A DNA stretch of 64,000 nucleotides from a bacterium. GTDB lineage: Bacteria > Elusimicrobiota > Elusimicrobia > Elusimicrobiales > UBA9959. The notes under the pieces are model-generated. The model did not search any database and had not been told where the DNA came from. It saw only the letters and a list, made by a program, of their open reading frames with translations. The stretch spans positions 1 through 64,000 of the forward strand of contig JAJZPL010000003.1 in assembly GCA_021811185.1 (NCBI GenBank), read 5' to 3'. Positions 8,459 through 17,137 of the stretch are shown here, one piece after another (within the stretch, counting starts at the first letter, position 1; each line of letters starts with the position of its first letter). Both the position numbers and the translations under genes were made by a program.

Positions 8459-9433
8459 ATGGAAACCTTTCTAAACCGCGTGTTCTGTAAGTCGTCAGCG
8501 GAGATGAGTGAGATCCCTGATGAAGCCGTAAACCTGGTATTTACTTCGCCGCCGTACGAGAAGTTAAAGCATTATTCCGACAACTCCGAAGATTTGGGCA
8601 ACTATCAAGGGGCGGAGTTCGTCGTGCGGCTTAAACCCGTGCTCGCCGAATGCTTCCGGGTGCTGAAGCCAGCCGGGAACCTGTTCCTTAACTTTCAAGC
8701 CCCGCATCTGGACGGTTTCGTTTCACCTTCGGAATACCTGATCCCGCGTATGGCTATTGAGGATATTGGTTTTTTTCATGTGCAGACCCACTACTGGTTT
8801 AAGCCGAACGTTATGCCAATGCCGGCAGCTAAGGTGGTTAAGGGCGCGGTGGAGCTGCTCTGGCACTTTGCGAAGTCGGCGGATTTTTACGTTGATAAGG
8901 CCGCGCTTAGAATTACTGCGGAACAGGCAGACATAGTCGACCAGCCTGATGAATCTATCCCAGCGGTAAAGGACTCAGGTAATGCGTTCTTCGAGCGCAC
9001 GGCCCAAGAGCGCCAAGGAGTGCATCCGGCGAAGATGCCTTTGCCGGTGGCCGAGCGTTTCATCCTTTATGGAAGCAGGCCGGGTATGGTGGTTTTGGAC
9101 CCATTCTGCGGCTCAGGTACAACGCTGGCGGCCGCGCGTAAGCACGGCAGGGGCTTTATCGGCTACGAACTTAACCCGGCATATGCCGAACTGGCCAAGG
9201 GGAATTACGAAGAAGTTCATACTATTCCTGACGTGCACTTATCCTTGCAGAACAAGAAATGGCTGACCATGGACGACATGGTGCTGTATTCGAGCGTAGC
9301 GAAGGCAACTCTATACAGCATGATCAGCAATGGCGAGATCCCTGTTCATAAGGCGGGGAGGCTTAACCGGTTCGACAAGGACGAAATTGACAGGTGGATG
9401 CGCGGCGAATGGAAAGCACCGGCGGAGAAATAA
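8459..9433 (+). CDS. DNA methyltransferase (beta class) fused to C-terminal HTH, 324 aa
   Basis: ATG at 8459 is chosen over longer in-frame starts because GGAGG lies 6-7 bases upstream. The catalytic motif TSPPY (residues 29-33) comes before the AdoMet-binding motif DPFCGSG (214-220), the order of beta-class amino-methyltransferases. An SPPY motif favours N4-cytosine but N6-adenine is possible. The region between should hold target recognition. Residues about 268-315 form an excisionase-type HTH (MDDMVLYSSVAKATLY, then GRLNRFDKDEIDRWM), an unusual extension. No restriction endonuclease lies beside it, so it may be an orphan or element-protecting methylase. The integrase follows 9 bases after its stop. 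Confidence 0.85.
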   Translation: METFLNRVFCKSSAEMSEIPDEAVNLVFTSPPYEKLKHYSDNSEDLGNYQGAEFVVRLKPVLAECFRVLKPAGNLFLNFQAPHLDGFVSPSEYLIPRMAIEDIGFFHVQTHYWFKPNVMPMPAAKVVKGAVELLWHFAKSADFYVDKAALRITAEQADIVDQPDESIPAVKDSGNAFFERTAQERQGVHPAKMPLPVAERFILYGSRPGMVVLDPFCGSGTTLAAARKHGRGFIGYELNPAYAELAKGNYEEVHTIPDVHLSLQNKKWLTMDDMVLYSSVAKATLYSMISNGEIPVHKAGRLNRFDKDEIDRWMRGEWKAPAEK

Positions 9434-9442
9434 GAATCAGCT

Positions 9443-10531
9443 ATGGCGCGAGGAATCTGGCGAAGACGAAAGGAGAAAGGGAAACCCGCCGAGCTCTATG
9501 TTGTATATAGGGACTCGAAAGGCCTGCGTCATCGCGAAAAAGTGGGCCCGGAGTCGCCAGAGAACCTTCGCCTTGCCAAAGAACTGCTGGCCCGAAAACA
9601 GTTGGAGTCCTTTGAGCCACCGCGTCAGCATAGACCGCTCAAGCGGCTTACCTTCCGTGACCTGGGCGAGAACTATTGGCGGTTGCTGGGCGCGCAGAAG
9701 TCCCGCACTTGGCGTTGCATGCTGGAGCTGCTGTACGAGGATTTAGGAGCGAGCCTTGCCGACGAGTTGACCACCAAGGATTTACAGGAGTTTTATAACC
9801 GTAAGATACAGACCCGCTCGGCTTCAACGGCCAACCGCTATCTGACGCTCATTAATACGGTCTATAATCGCGGTATAGAGTGGGGGGACATCAAAGGCTC
9901 AAATCCCGCCAGCGGCGTGCGCCGTAAGCCCGAGAGCCCCTCCCGGTTGCGTTATTTAAGCCTTCAGGAGTTGGAGACGTTTCTGACCGTGTGCCAGCAA
10001 CCCCGTTTTGCCAGGCTTTACCCCGTTGTGGTCTGTGCCCTGTTCACCGGCATGCGCAGGGGGGAGATAATGGCGTTGGACTGGCAGAATATAAACTTGG
10101 AACACGGGACCATTTATATACTGCATTCTAAATCCGGCAAACCACGAGAAATTCCGATAGCCGCCAAACTGCATGAGGTCCTTGTTTCTGTCGGCCCTAA
10201 AACCGCCGGTCCTGTGTTCGAGATTCCGGATATCACCTGCCGAAGGCTGTTTGATCTTGCCAAACTCCAGTCCAAGCTACCGCCTTTCCGCTTTCACGAC
10301 CTGCGCCACACCTTTGCCAGTCATTTTGCCATGAAGACCAATGACATGCTGGCCTTGCAGCGCATTCTCGGCCACGCCAGTCCCCAAATGACCCAGCGCT
10401 ACGCCCACCTCTCCCGAGGCCACCTGGACGCCGCCATCAAACAGTTCGACGCCTCCATGCCTGAGTTGGATATTGACTCTAGACCCAACCCTTTAGAAAT
10501 AAGAGCGAGCGTGACTATTAACACAATTTGA
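9443..10531 (+). CDS. Tyrosine recombinase / integrase, 362 aa
   Basis: Full-length phage-type integrase. The N-terminal 60 residues are a basic arm-binding-like domain. Residues about 70-165 are the SAM-like core-binding domain. The catalytic domain shows R205 (GMRRGE), a Lys in the SKSGK hairpin, H285 and R288 (HDLRH), H311 (LGHAS) and the nucleophile Y320 (QRYAHL). It would carry out site-specific integration and excision of the surrounding element. It is the last gene of the five-gene module. The tRNA-Thr gene at 14,597 is a plausible chromosomal target, although the STAND gene lies between. Confidence 0.93.
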   Translation: MARGIWRRRKEKGKPAELYVVYRDSKGLRHREKVGPESPENLRLAKELLARKQLESFEPPRQHRPLKRLTFRDLGENYWRLLGAQKSRTWRCMLELLYEDLGASLADELTTKDLQEFYNRKIQTRSASTANRYLTLINTVYNRGIEWGDIKGSNPASGVRRKPESPSRLRYLSLQELETFLTVCQQPRFARLYPVVVCALFTGMRRGEIMALDWQNINLEHGTIYILHSKSGKPREIPIAAKLHEVLVSVGPKTAGPVFEIPDITCRRLFDLAKLQSKLPPFRFHDLRHTFASHFAMKTNDMLALQRILGHASPQMTQRYAHLSRGHLDAAIKQFDASMPELDIDSRPNPLEIRASVTINTI

Positions 10532-10666
10532 ACAGGCGGATCCTAATACTTCAGTACAACTCCTTTGTAAGAATTTAATTAGTGCCTACCTCGGTCTTAT
10601 CTTATAAATAAGTTAGAATTTACCCAGTAGGGGCTCACATATTTCCATTAAAGGAAGCTGTATTCA

Positions 10667-13600
10667 ATGCTTACGCTTAAACCACTTGAAGTTGTTGCCC
10701 TTGGGCGAACTCCCGGCGGACATGAGTTCACGCAATTCGTCGATTCAATTATTCGCGCTCATGCATATGCTTGTGGCGTTACTCACGACAAGGTGAAGAC
10801 GAACCAGCGAACCAACCTGGCTGATGGCGGTGTTGACACTACTGTTGATGTTCTTCTTACTGGAGATGCGACAGGATGGTTTAGTAATCCTACGGTTTGG
10901 CAGTATAAAGCAACCGCCGAAGAGAACATCTCTCCTAGTGCCCTACATGACGAAGTAAATAAACCATTTGCGGCGGAACTAATAAAAAAAGGTTATGCCT
11001 ATAGATTATGTATCTGTTCGGAAATCACGCCCGAAAAAAAGACAGAGTTAAATGAAAAGCTTAAAACAGAAGTCGCTGCTTTGTCTTCTACCGCACCAAT
11101 CCCAAGAGTTCTGAGTGCCGGGGATCTGGCCGCCTTAGGCAGTCTATTCCCGGCTATAGTCATGCCGATGCATAGATTGACTGGCTTTGGTATCCCATAC
11201 AGCGCATGGCAGAAAAACGCCCTTGAGCGAATTCGGACATATGTGCCCGTGGAAGCATGGGCTTCAGTTATGGAAGCCATTAAACAACATGTAAAGTTTA
11301 CTAATTCCCCGAATAGCCCCGTTTTTTCAATTCAGGGTGAGCCGGGCGTAGGAAAAACAAGATTGGTTTTGGAAGCACTTGGTAGTGACCCTGGATTGAT
11401 ACCCCTAACCCTTTATACAGATGATGATGATGGTGCCCGCCAACTCGCACGGGCCTTAGCTAGCGATCAAAACTCGAGGGCAATTATAGTGGTGGACGAA
11501 TGTTCGGTAACGCAGCGGATACAATTAAGTGAAATACTGCTTGGACATAAACAGCGTGCCAGAGTTATTGCGATTGATAATAGCGGAGAACGCCCTGCGA
11601 CAGGGGCTCCTGAACATTGGTTAACCCGGATGGATCAGAGCGTAGTGGAAAAGGTGCTTGAGAAAAATTTTCCTGAAGTTCCCGCTGATAGGCGGCACGC
11701 ATATGCTGATAAGTCCGGAGGCTTTATCCGGATGGCTGCTGATTTATGTCTCCACGATGTTGAAATTGAGGCCGCAGGGAATCTCGCCCCTATCCTCTCG
11801 AACATTAATGACTATTACTTCCAACGCAGGTTAACACCCGAGGAGCGGACCACACTGGCTGCTTTATCCCTGGTGACTAGAGTAGGATACAAAGGGGACT
11901 TGCAAGGTGAATTGGACGACCTGTGTCGTCTTACTTCGCTTCAAATCGCACAGGTTAAGGAAACCGCAAATAGACTTCATGACACCATTGGCTTTGTTGG
12001 TCGGGGGGGAAGATTTTTCTATGCGACCCCGGCAATTATTGCGCAAGTGGGGTTTGCCGAGGCATGGAGGCGCTGGGCTAGTCCAGATATCTCCACGTTC
12101 TTAAGTAATATTCCGCAGTCACTTATGGAAAAGTTCAACCGACGTGTTAAAGATAGCGCTTCTCCGGAGGTGCGCGCCTCTGTGGGCGAATTTTTTTGGG
12201 ACTGGGCCAGCAATCTGACTGCTGCTAATCTTTCAGACTCAAATGCCGTTGCAAGGTTGGGGACTCTCACCGAGATGTCTCCCATACGTTTCTTGCCCTT
12301 AATTCGGAGATTAATCGAAACAGCTACGGAAGCTGAATTATTAGCGATAATCGGTACAGTTCCCACCACGGGCAAATGGGGATCAAGAAGAACTTTGGTG
12401 TGGCTTATTGAAAAGCTGGTTCGCTTTCCTGAACATTTTTCGGACTGTGAACGCATATTGCTTCGGTTGGCTAGTGCGGAGTCCGAGCCCAATATCGCAA
12501 ACAACGCGTCTGGAATATGGTGTCAGATATTTCACGTGTTTCTTTCTGGGACGGCTGTTCCATTCCTTGATCGATTAAGCATTGTTAAGGAACGTGTTTT
12601 AGATCCAGATCCACGGGTTTCAGAATTAGCTGTAAAGGCATTTGACTCCTTATTCGATTCGCATTTTACTCGTATGGGAACGGCCTCTGTGGTGGGAGGG
12701 AGGCTGCCTCCCGAGGACTGGCGACCCCGCACAGCAGCTGAGCAGAATGCTTGTCTCGACGGAATAATCAGTCTGCTAGGCTTCTTGTTGAGCCATGAAA
12801 ATCCCAAATGCAAAGAGGCGGGGCAAAGAATCGCTATTGGCAACTTGCGAGTGATCTTAGGTTGGGGATACCTAGACACAATCATGCCCGGGTTGACGGG
12901 GGCTAAGCTTTCTGAACCTGCACGCATAAGCCTGATTTCCAAAATACAGGAATACGTGCGTTATGACTGTTCTCCGGAACATAAGGGCGGAGATCTTGAG
13001 TATGAGGCCAAGGTTCATGCGTGGCTCAAATCGTTGAAGCCGATAGATTTTCATGGCAGACTGATTACTGCAATTGGGGTGGAGCCATGGAGCCATGCCG
13101 TATTACAGGATGAGGATGCATGGAAGGCGGATATTGCGGCTTTGGCTCATGAAATCGTAACTGATCCCGAAGCGCTTAAAATGGAAACTGCATGGCTGTT
13201 TTCCGACGCTGCGAAAAGCGCCGCCGTGCTGGGGGTTAACATCGGTCGTCAAGACCCCGAAGGAAAACTGTTGCAGTTTATTGTCGAGGCGACCTTGCAG
13301 TTCAAGACAGCATTGCTTGCGAAAGGCTATGTGTCAGGATTATTGCAGGGGGGGGCTGGAATGGCGCCTGAAATTAATCTGGCAATTGACCATATTCAAG
13401 AGGTCGCCCCTAATCTTGCCTATGAAATATTTGTCGCCGAGCCTGGGGCAACGCACGGTTTCTCCCGGCTAATTTCCCTATATGATGCAGGTAAGCTGTC
13501 TGTTTCCGCGTTTCATAGTTTTATTTATGGGGGAATGCGGCGTACATTATCCTTTGATGAGTTTGAGCTGGCTTTGGAACGCTTATTGGCTTGTGCAAAG

Positions 13601-14389
13601 AGCGACCTGACTGCATTTAGGATCGCACTTCAACTTATAGCATTTGAGTTGAAAGACGAAAAAACCGCAGGTGAAGGACAAACTCGCCAAACGCCTATCC
13701 TGGAACGCCCTAAGATTCGGAAGGCAGCGTGGGAATTGTTAAATATCGCGGCAACCACTGACGGAACGGATGTCGACTCATATTGGTGGGCAGAAATATT
13801 GAAAGTCTTGCTCCCAACTGACCCCGAGCAGGCGGTAGTTGTGTGTGTCGCGGGGCTGTCTTCCCACGATACACACCTGCGGGACAACGCGTCTGCATTT
13901 CTTGCACAACTTTCCGCAACATGTCCAGAGCATGTTATGAGGTGTTTTGGTGAAGCTCTGCTGGATAAAACAAAAGGGCACTATATGTGGGTGGCTCATG
14001 CGCCAATTATGTCTAGTCTCCCGATTGAAACGGTAAAAGCTTGGTTAGATGTTTCAGGGGTTGAGGGGGCGAGGGCTATCGCAAGGCATTTGCCTGCTCC
14101 GGCATTGGATGGTAATGGTCAGCCCTACTTGCCGCCTCTTACTGAATTCGTTCTGACGAAGTATGAAGACGATGATAAAGTATTTCGATCTTTTCTTCTT
14201 GGGCTCCACGGTTTACGTTTCTACTCAGGGGATATTGCCAGCCAACATGACGCGGAGGCGAATTTGGCTGAAAAATTCTTAAATCATCCTCTTCGCCGGA
14301 TAAGAGAATGGGCAAGGGATGAGCGGGATGGAGCAAGACAACAGGCAGAGCGATGGCGGCAAAATGATGAGGAAGATAAAATTGATTGA
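10667..14389 (+). CDS. STAND-type NTPase with N-terminal PD-(D/E)xK-like nuclease, 1240 aa (Avs-like)
   Basis: The N-terminal 180 residues show a restriction-nuclease-like pattern: DGGVD with D57, then Q79-x-K81 in WQYKA, as in Mrr/Cap4-type nucleases. Residues about 195-480 form a P-loop NTPase with Walker A GEPGVGKTR (224-232) and Walker B VVDE (D277, E278), followed by a helical region. Residues 480-1240 are helical and repeat-like, as expected for a ligand-sensing solenoid. Nuclease-STAND-sensor is the architecture of antiviral Avs proteins, which recognise phage proteins, oligomerise and cut DNA. The assignment to a known Avs type is not made. An AGGA precedes the ATG by about 11 bases. 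Its GC is below that of the core, and it lies alone between the integrase and tRNA-Thr as cargo. Confidence 0.75.
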   Translation: MLTLKPLEVVALGRTPGGHEFTQFVDSIIRAHAYACGVTHDKVKTNQRTNLADGGVDTTVDVLLTGDATGWFSNPTVWQYKATAEENISPSALHDEVNKPFAAELIKKGYAYRLCICSEITPEKKTELNEKLKTEVAALSSTAPIPRVLSAGDLAALGSLFPAIVMPMHRLTGFGIPYSAWQKNALERIRTYVPVEAWASVMEAIKQHVKFTNSPNSPVFSIQGEPGVGKTRLVLEALGSDPGLIPLTLYTDDDDGARQLARALASDQNSRAIIVVDECSVTQRIQLSEILLGHKQRARVIAIDNSGERPATGAPEHWLTRMDQSVVEKVLEKNFPEVPADRRHAYADKSGGFIRMAADLCLHDVEIEAAGNLAPILSNINDYYFQRRLTPEERTTLAALSLVTRVGYKGDLQGELDDLCRLTSLQIAQVKETANRLHDTIGFVGRGGRFFYATPAIIAQVGFAEAWRRWASPDISTFLSNIPQSLMEKFNRRVKDSASPEVRASVGEFFWDWASNLTAANLSDSNAVARLGTLTEMSPIRFLPLIRRLIETATEAELLAIIGTVPTTGKWGSRRTLVWLIEKLVRFPEHFSDCERILLRLASAESEPNIANNASGIWCQIFHVFLSGTAVPFLDRLSIVKERVLDPDPRVSELAVKAFDSLFDSHFTRMGTASVVGGRLPPEDWRPRTAAEQNACLDGIISLLGFLLSHENPKCKEAGQRIAIGNLRVILGWGYLDTIMPGLTGAKLSEPARISLISKIQEYVRYDCSPEHKGGDLEYEAKVHAWLKSLKPIDFHGRLITAIGVEPWSHAVLQDEDAWKADIAALAHEIVTDPEALKMETAWLFSDAAKSAAVLGVNIGRQDPEGKLLQFIVEATLQFKTALLAKGYVSGLLQGGAGMAPEINLAIDHIQEVAPNLAYEIFVAEPGATHGFSRLISLYDAGKLSVSAFHSFIYGGMRRTLSFDEFELALERLLACAKSDLTAFRIALQLIAFELKDEKTAGEGQTRQTPILERPKIRKAAWELLNIAATTDGTDVDSYWWAEILKVLLPTDPEQAVVVCVAGLSSHDTHLRDNASAFLAQLSATCPEHVMRCFGEALLDKTKGHYMWVAHAPIMSSLPIETVKAWLDVSGVEGARAIARHLPAPALDGNGQPYLPPLTEFVLTKYEDDDKVFRSFLLGLHGLRFYSGDIASQHDAEANLAEKFLNHPLRRIREWARDERDGARQQAERWRQNDEEDKID

Positions 14390-14482
14390 CTTGTTGCGTG
14401 CCTTGTACGGTAAATCAAAACAGGTTTTTTGTCCTAATTTTGTTCTGTTTTGTTGTGTTTTGTTTGGCTTGCTTTAGGGCTT

Positions 14483-14516
14483 GGTGGCTAGAAAGTAGCC
14501 ACCAAAACTAGCCACC
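14483..14516. repeat. Hairpin and direct repeat beside the tRNA (terminator or recombination site)
   Basis: GGTGGCTA (14483-14490) and TAGCCACC (14496-14503) form a perfect 8-bp stem with a 5-base loop. A second copy of TAGCCACC follows at 14509-14516. No U-tract follows, so a terminator is not certain. Repeated inverted octamers about 80 bases before a tRNA gene, next to an island with an integrase, could also be recombinase arm sites. A TTTTGT-rich stretch (about 14,420-14,470) precedes it. Confidence 0.45.
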
Positions 14517-14596
14517 TGGACCTTTTGCCGCCTGCCTCTTCATTAGGGAGATTTTGTAAATACTCCTGAATTTACTAATATATAGTGTAGTTATTC

Positions 14597-14669
14597 GCCG
14601 AGGTAGCTCAACTGGTAGAGCGTTCGCTTCGTAAGCGACAGGTTGTGGGTTCAAGTCCCATCCTCGGCT
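14597..14669 (+). tRNA. tRNA-Thr (anticodon CGT)
   Basis: A complete 73-base cloverleaf is visible. The acceptor stem is GCCGAGG paired with CCTCGGC, the D-arm GCTC/GAGC, the T-arm contains GGTTCAAGTCC, and the anticodon loop reads TTCGTAA, giving anticodon CGT (reads ACG, Thr). The anticodon stem has one mismatch at its outer pair. CCA is not encoded. It marks the boundary between the low-GC island and the GC-rich core and is a likely integration site. Confidence 0.93.
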
Positions 14670-14735
14670 GAACAATTTTTTTAGGGTATGGGGCACAAGG
14701 CGGTTCGCCCGCGCTTTCTTCTTTCAAAACTGGTT

Positions 14736-17132
14736 ATGGCCAAGAAAACTAATCTGCCCGTTTCCGATTTCGAAGACATTAATTTCGCTCCCGGCGTCAG
14801 TTTCGCGCGCAAAGCCATCTGGTGGTGGCTGCCCATCCTCTACCTCCTCATCTCCGATACTTTCTACCTGCGCACCTACGATTCCGCGCAGGTCAAGATC
14901 ACCCTGCTGCAGATGGGCGGCATCGGCATGCTCGGGCTGTGGGTCTCCCTGCTTATCCTCGAGGGCCGCAAGGCCTTCCGCCGCGAGGATTTCGTCTTCA
15001 TGGCGCCGTTCTTCGCTTACCTGCTGTACGTGCTCGTCTCTTTTACCCATGTGCCGTACAAAGGCGCCAGCGTCGACGATTTTGTCCGGTATATCATCTA
15101 CATGTCGGTCACGCTCATCGTTATAAGGGAGTTCACTTCCGAGGCGGTGGACAGGCTGACGAAGATCCTTATCATTACGGCGTACATCGCCATCCTCTAC
15201 GGCGTAGTACAGTTCCTGGACACGCGCTTCTTCCCGCCCAAGGACCAGGGCCCGGGCCTGGACCCGTTCGTCTGGCGCTGGGCCTTCGGCCTGAGGGTCT
15301 TCTCCACCTTCGGCAATCCCAACTTCTTCGGCAATTTCCTGGTGTTGATCCTGCCCATAATCGTCACGCAGTTTCTCAAGCGCAAGTCCGTCTTCCTGGT
15401 GCCGCTCATCCTTATGGACCTGCTCTGCCTTTACGCCACGGCCACCAAAGGCGCCTGGCTGGGTTTCGGCATCTCGTCTTTCATCTTTGCGGTCTTCTAC
15501 GGCTATTTCTTTTTGGGCGACAGCCTTAAGATAAGCCGGAAGGCATTCCTCGGCCTGGCTTCTGTCATCCCCATTACCGCGTTCTTCGTCATCTACCTGC
15601 TGGGAAACCCTACTTCGTATACTTTCCGGATCAGCACCTGGCTGTCCACCTGGGAGATGATAGAGTCGCGCCCGCTCACCGGCATAGGCGTAGGCAGTTT
15701 TAAGGTCATCTATCCGGCTTACCGCCGTCCGGTGATTTTCCATATAGAGGGGAAACATAATACCGAGACCGACCACGCCGAAGAGGAGCACCTCGAACAG
15801 TGGATGGACAACGGTATTATCGGCTTCGGGCTTTATATCTGGCTGATCGCTTTTGTTACGATCGTGGGGCTGCGGGGGCTGGGCGCCATGACCGAGAACT
15901 TAAAGGGCTCCCGCCCGCCGCCCGTGGCTTACGATCTGCTCGGCTACCTTACCGCCCTGCTGGCCATGCTCGCGCATAATTTTACCGACGTCAGCATGCG
16001 CTTCGTGTCTTCCGGCATCTTCCTGGGCCTGCTGCCGGGCGTGATAGTTAACCTTGCCCGCGGGCACGCCCTGTGGGAACTGCATTATAAAGAAGAGGCC
16101 AAGCCCGCCGCCAAAGAAACCCCGGAACACTCCGCGCTTTTCACCTGGGCCATGTGGCTGGCGCGCCTGGCCGGCATGGTCGGGCTGCTCTACGCCGCTT
16201 TCCTGGTAGTCACCGAATTTGCCGAACTGCAGGGCCCTCTTAACAACTATGTGGCCGGCGGCGAGATCCTGCAGTGGTACATTTCCTGGGCGCTGCTGCT
16301 GGGCTGCGTGGGCTTCTTCGTCTACGCCTTCGCCGGCGTAATGCTCAAGGGCGTTTCCGTGGCGGTGCCGGCGGTGGTGCTGCTCACGCTGCTGCCGATG
16401 TATTACTTCTGGGGCTGGTTCAAGGGCGACGTGAACCACAACATGGCCATCTTCTTCTCCAAGCAGGGCAAGTGGGAAGAAGCCATCACTTACTACCAGA
16501 AAGTGAACAAACTCAATAAATATTTCATTATGCCGTATTATTTTACCGGCAACGTGTTCAACGACCGGTTCAATATGGAAAAGTCCTACCACCCCGAGTG
16601 GGGGGACAAGGCGAACGAACCGCGGAACGATTTCGAGCGCGCTATGGCCGCCTACGAGGCGGTGCGCTCCATGGCCCCTAATTACGTGCAGATGCACCAC
16701 CAGGTGGGCACGCTTTACATCAAAATGTACGACTACCTGATGCGCGCCGGCAAACCGCAGGAGGCCGCCGTTTACCTGGACAAGGCCATGGCCAGGTTCA
16801 ACCTGTACGAGAAGCTGGACCCGGTCTACCCGCTTAACTATTACCGCAAGGCGCAGATCGACATCCAGCGCAAGGATTTTGCCGCGGCCGAACGGGAATA
16901 CCAGCACGACCTCTACGCCTGGAAGTGCTTCATCCCCGGCCACCTGCACGCTACGCCCGAGGCGTACACCAACCTGGCCAACGCGGAGTTCGCGCTGGGC
17001 AAGTACGCCGAGGCCGCGGGAAATTACCGCAAAGCGCTGGAGCTGAACCCGGCCTTCGAACAGGCCAGGCGCAACCTCGCCATCGTGCAGAGCCGGGTCC
17101 CCGCCTCCCGGACCGCGCCGGGCAAAAGGTAG
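14736..17132 (+). CDS. O-antigen-ligase-like membrane protein with C-terminal TPRs, 798 aa
   Basis: About twelve transmembrane segments fill residues 25-570. They include the GNPNFFGNF loop and the long periplasmic segment before RPLTGIGVGSFK that typify the Wzy/WaaL/PglL superfamily. From about residue 575 a soluble tail carries TPR-like repeats, the last reading YTNLANAEFALGKYAEAAGNYRKALEL. Superfamily members polymerise or transfer lipid-linked glycans onto lipid A core or proteins at the periplasmic face. The start at 14736 is preferred to ATG 14688, which begins 19 bases after the tRNA; neither has a strong ribosome-binding site. A paralogue follows 5 bases later. Substrate unknown. Confidence 0.82.
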   Translation: MAKKTNLPVSDFEDINFAPGVSFARKAIWWWLPILYLLISDTFYLRTYDSAQVKITLLQMGGIGMLGLWVSLLILEGRKAFRREDFVFMAPFFAYLLYVLVSFTHVPYKGASVDDFVRYIIYMSVTLIVIREFTSEAVDRLTKILIITAYIAILYGVVQFLDTRFFPPKDQGPGLDPFVWRWAFGLRVFSTFGNPNFFGNFLVLILPIIVTQFLKRKSVFLVPLILMDLLCLYATATKGAWLGFGISSFIFAVFYGYFFLGDSLKISRKAFLGLASVIPITAFFVIYLLGNPTSYTFRISTWLSTWEMIESRPLTGIGVGSFKVIYPAYRRPVIFHIEGKHNTETDHAEEEHLEQWMDNGIIGFGLYIWLIAFVTIVGLRGLGAMTENLKGSRPPPVAYDLLGYLTALLAMLAHNFTDVSMRFVSSGIFLGLLPGVIVNLARGHALWELHYKEEAKPAAKETPEHSALFTWAMWLARLAGMVGLLYAAFLVVTEFAELQGPLNNYVAGGEILQWYISWALLLGCVGFFVYAFAGVMLKGVSVAVPAVVLLTLLPMYYFWGWFKGDVNHNMAIFFSKQGKWEEAITYYQKVNKLNKYFIMPYYFTGNVFNDRFNMEKSYHPEWGDKANEPRNDFERAMAAYEAVRSMAPNYVQMHHQVGTLYIKMYDYLMRAGKPQEAAVYLDKAMARFNLYEKLDPVYPLNYYRKAQIDIQRKDFAAAEREYQHDLYAWKCFIPGHLHATPEAYTNLANAEFALGKYAEAAGNYRKALELNPAFEQARRNLAIVQSRVPASRTAPGKR

Positions 17133-17137
17133 GCGGG

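Noticed and set aside
14508-14696. Minus-strand frame of 62 codons across the tRNA-Thr gene
   Set aside because: It is the antisense of a tRNA and its leader, a common false gene.
14688-14735. Upstream ATG at 14688 for the first ligase/TPR gene
   Set aside because: It would begin 19 bases after the tRNA and adds a Pro/Arg-rich stretch not expected before the first membrane helix. The ATG at 14736 seems better, though neither has a clear ribosome-binding site.
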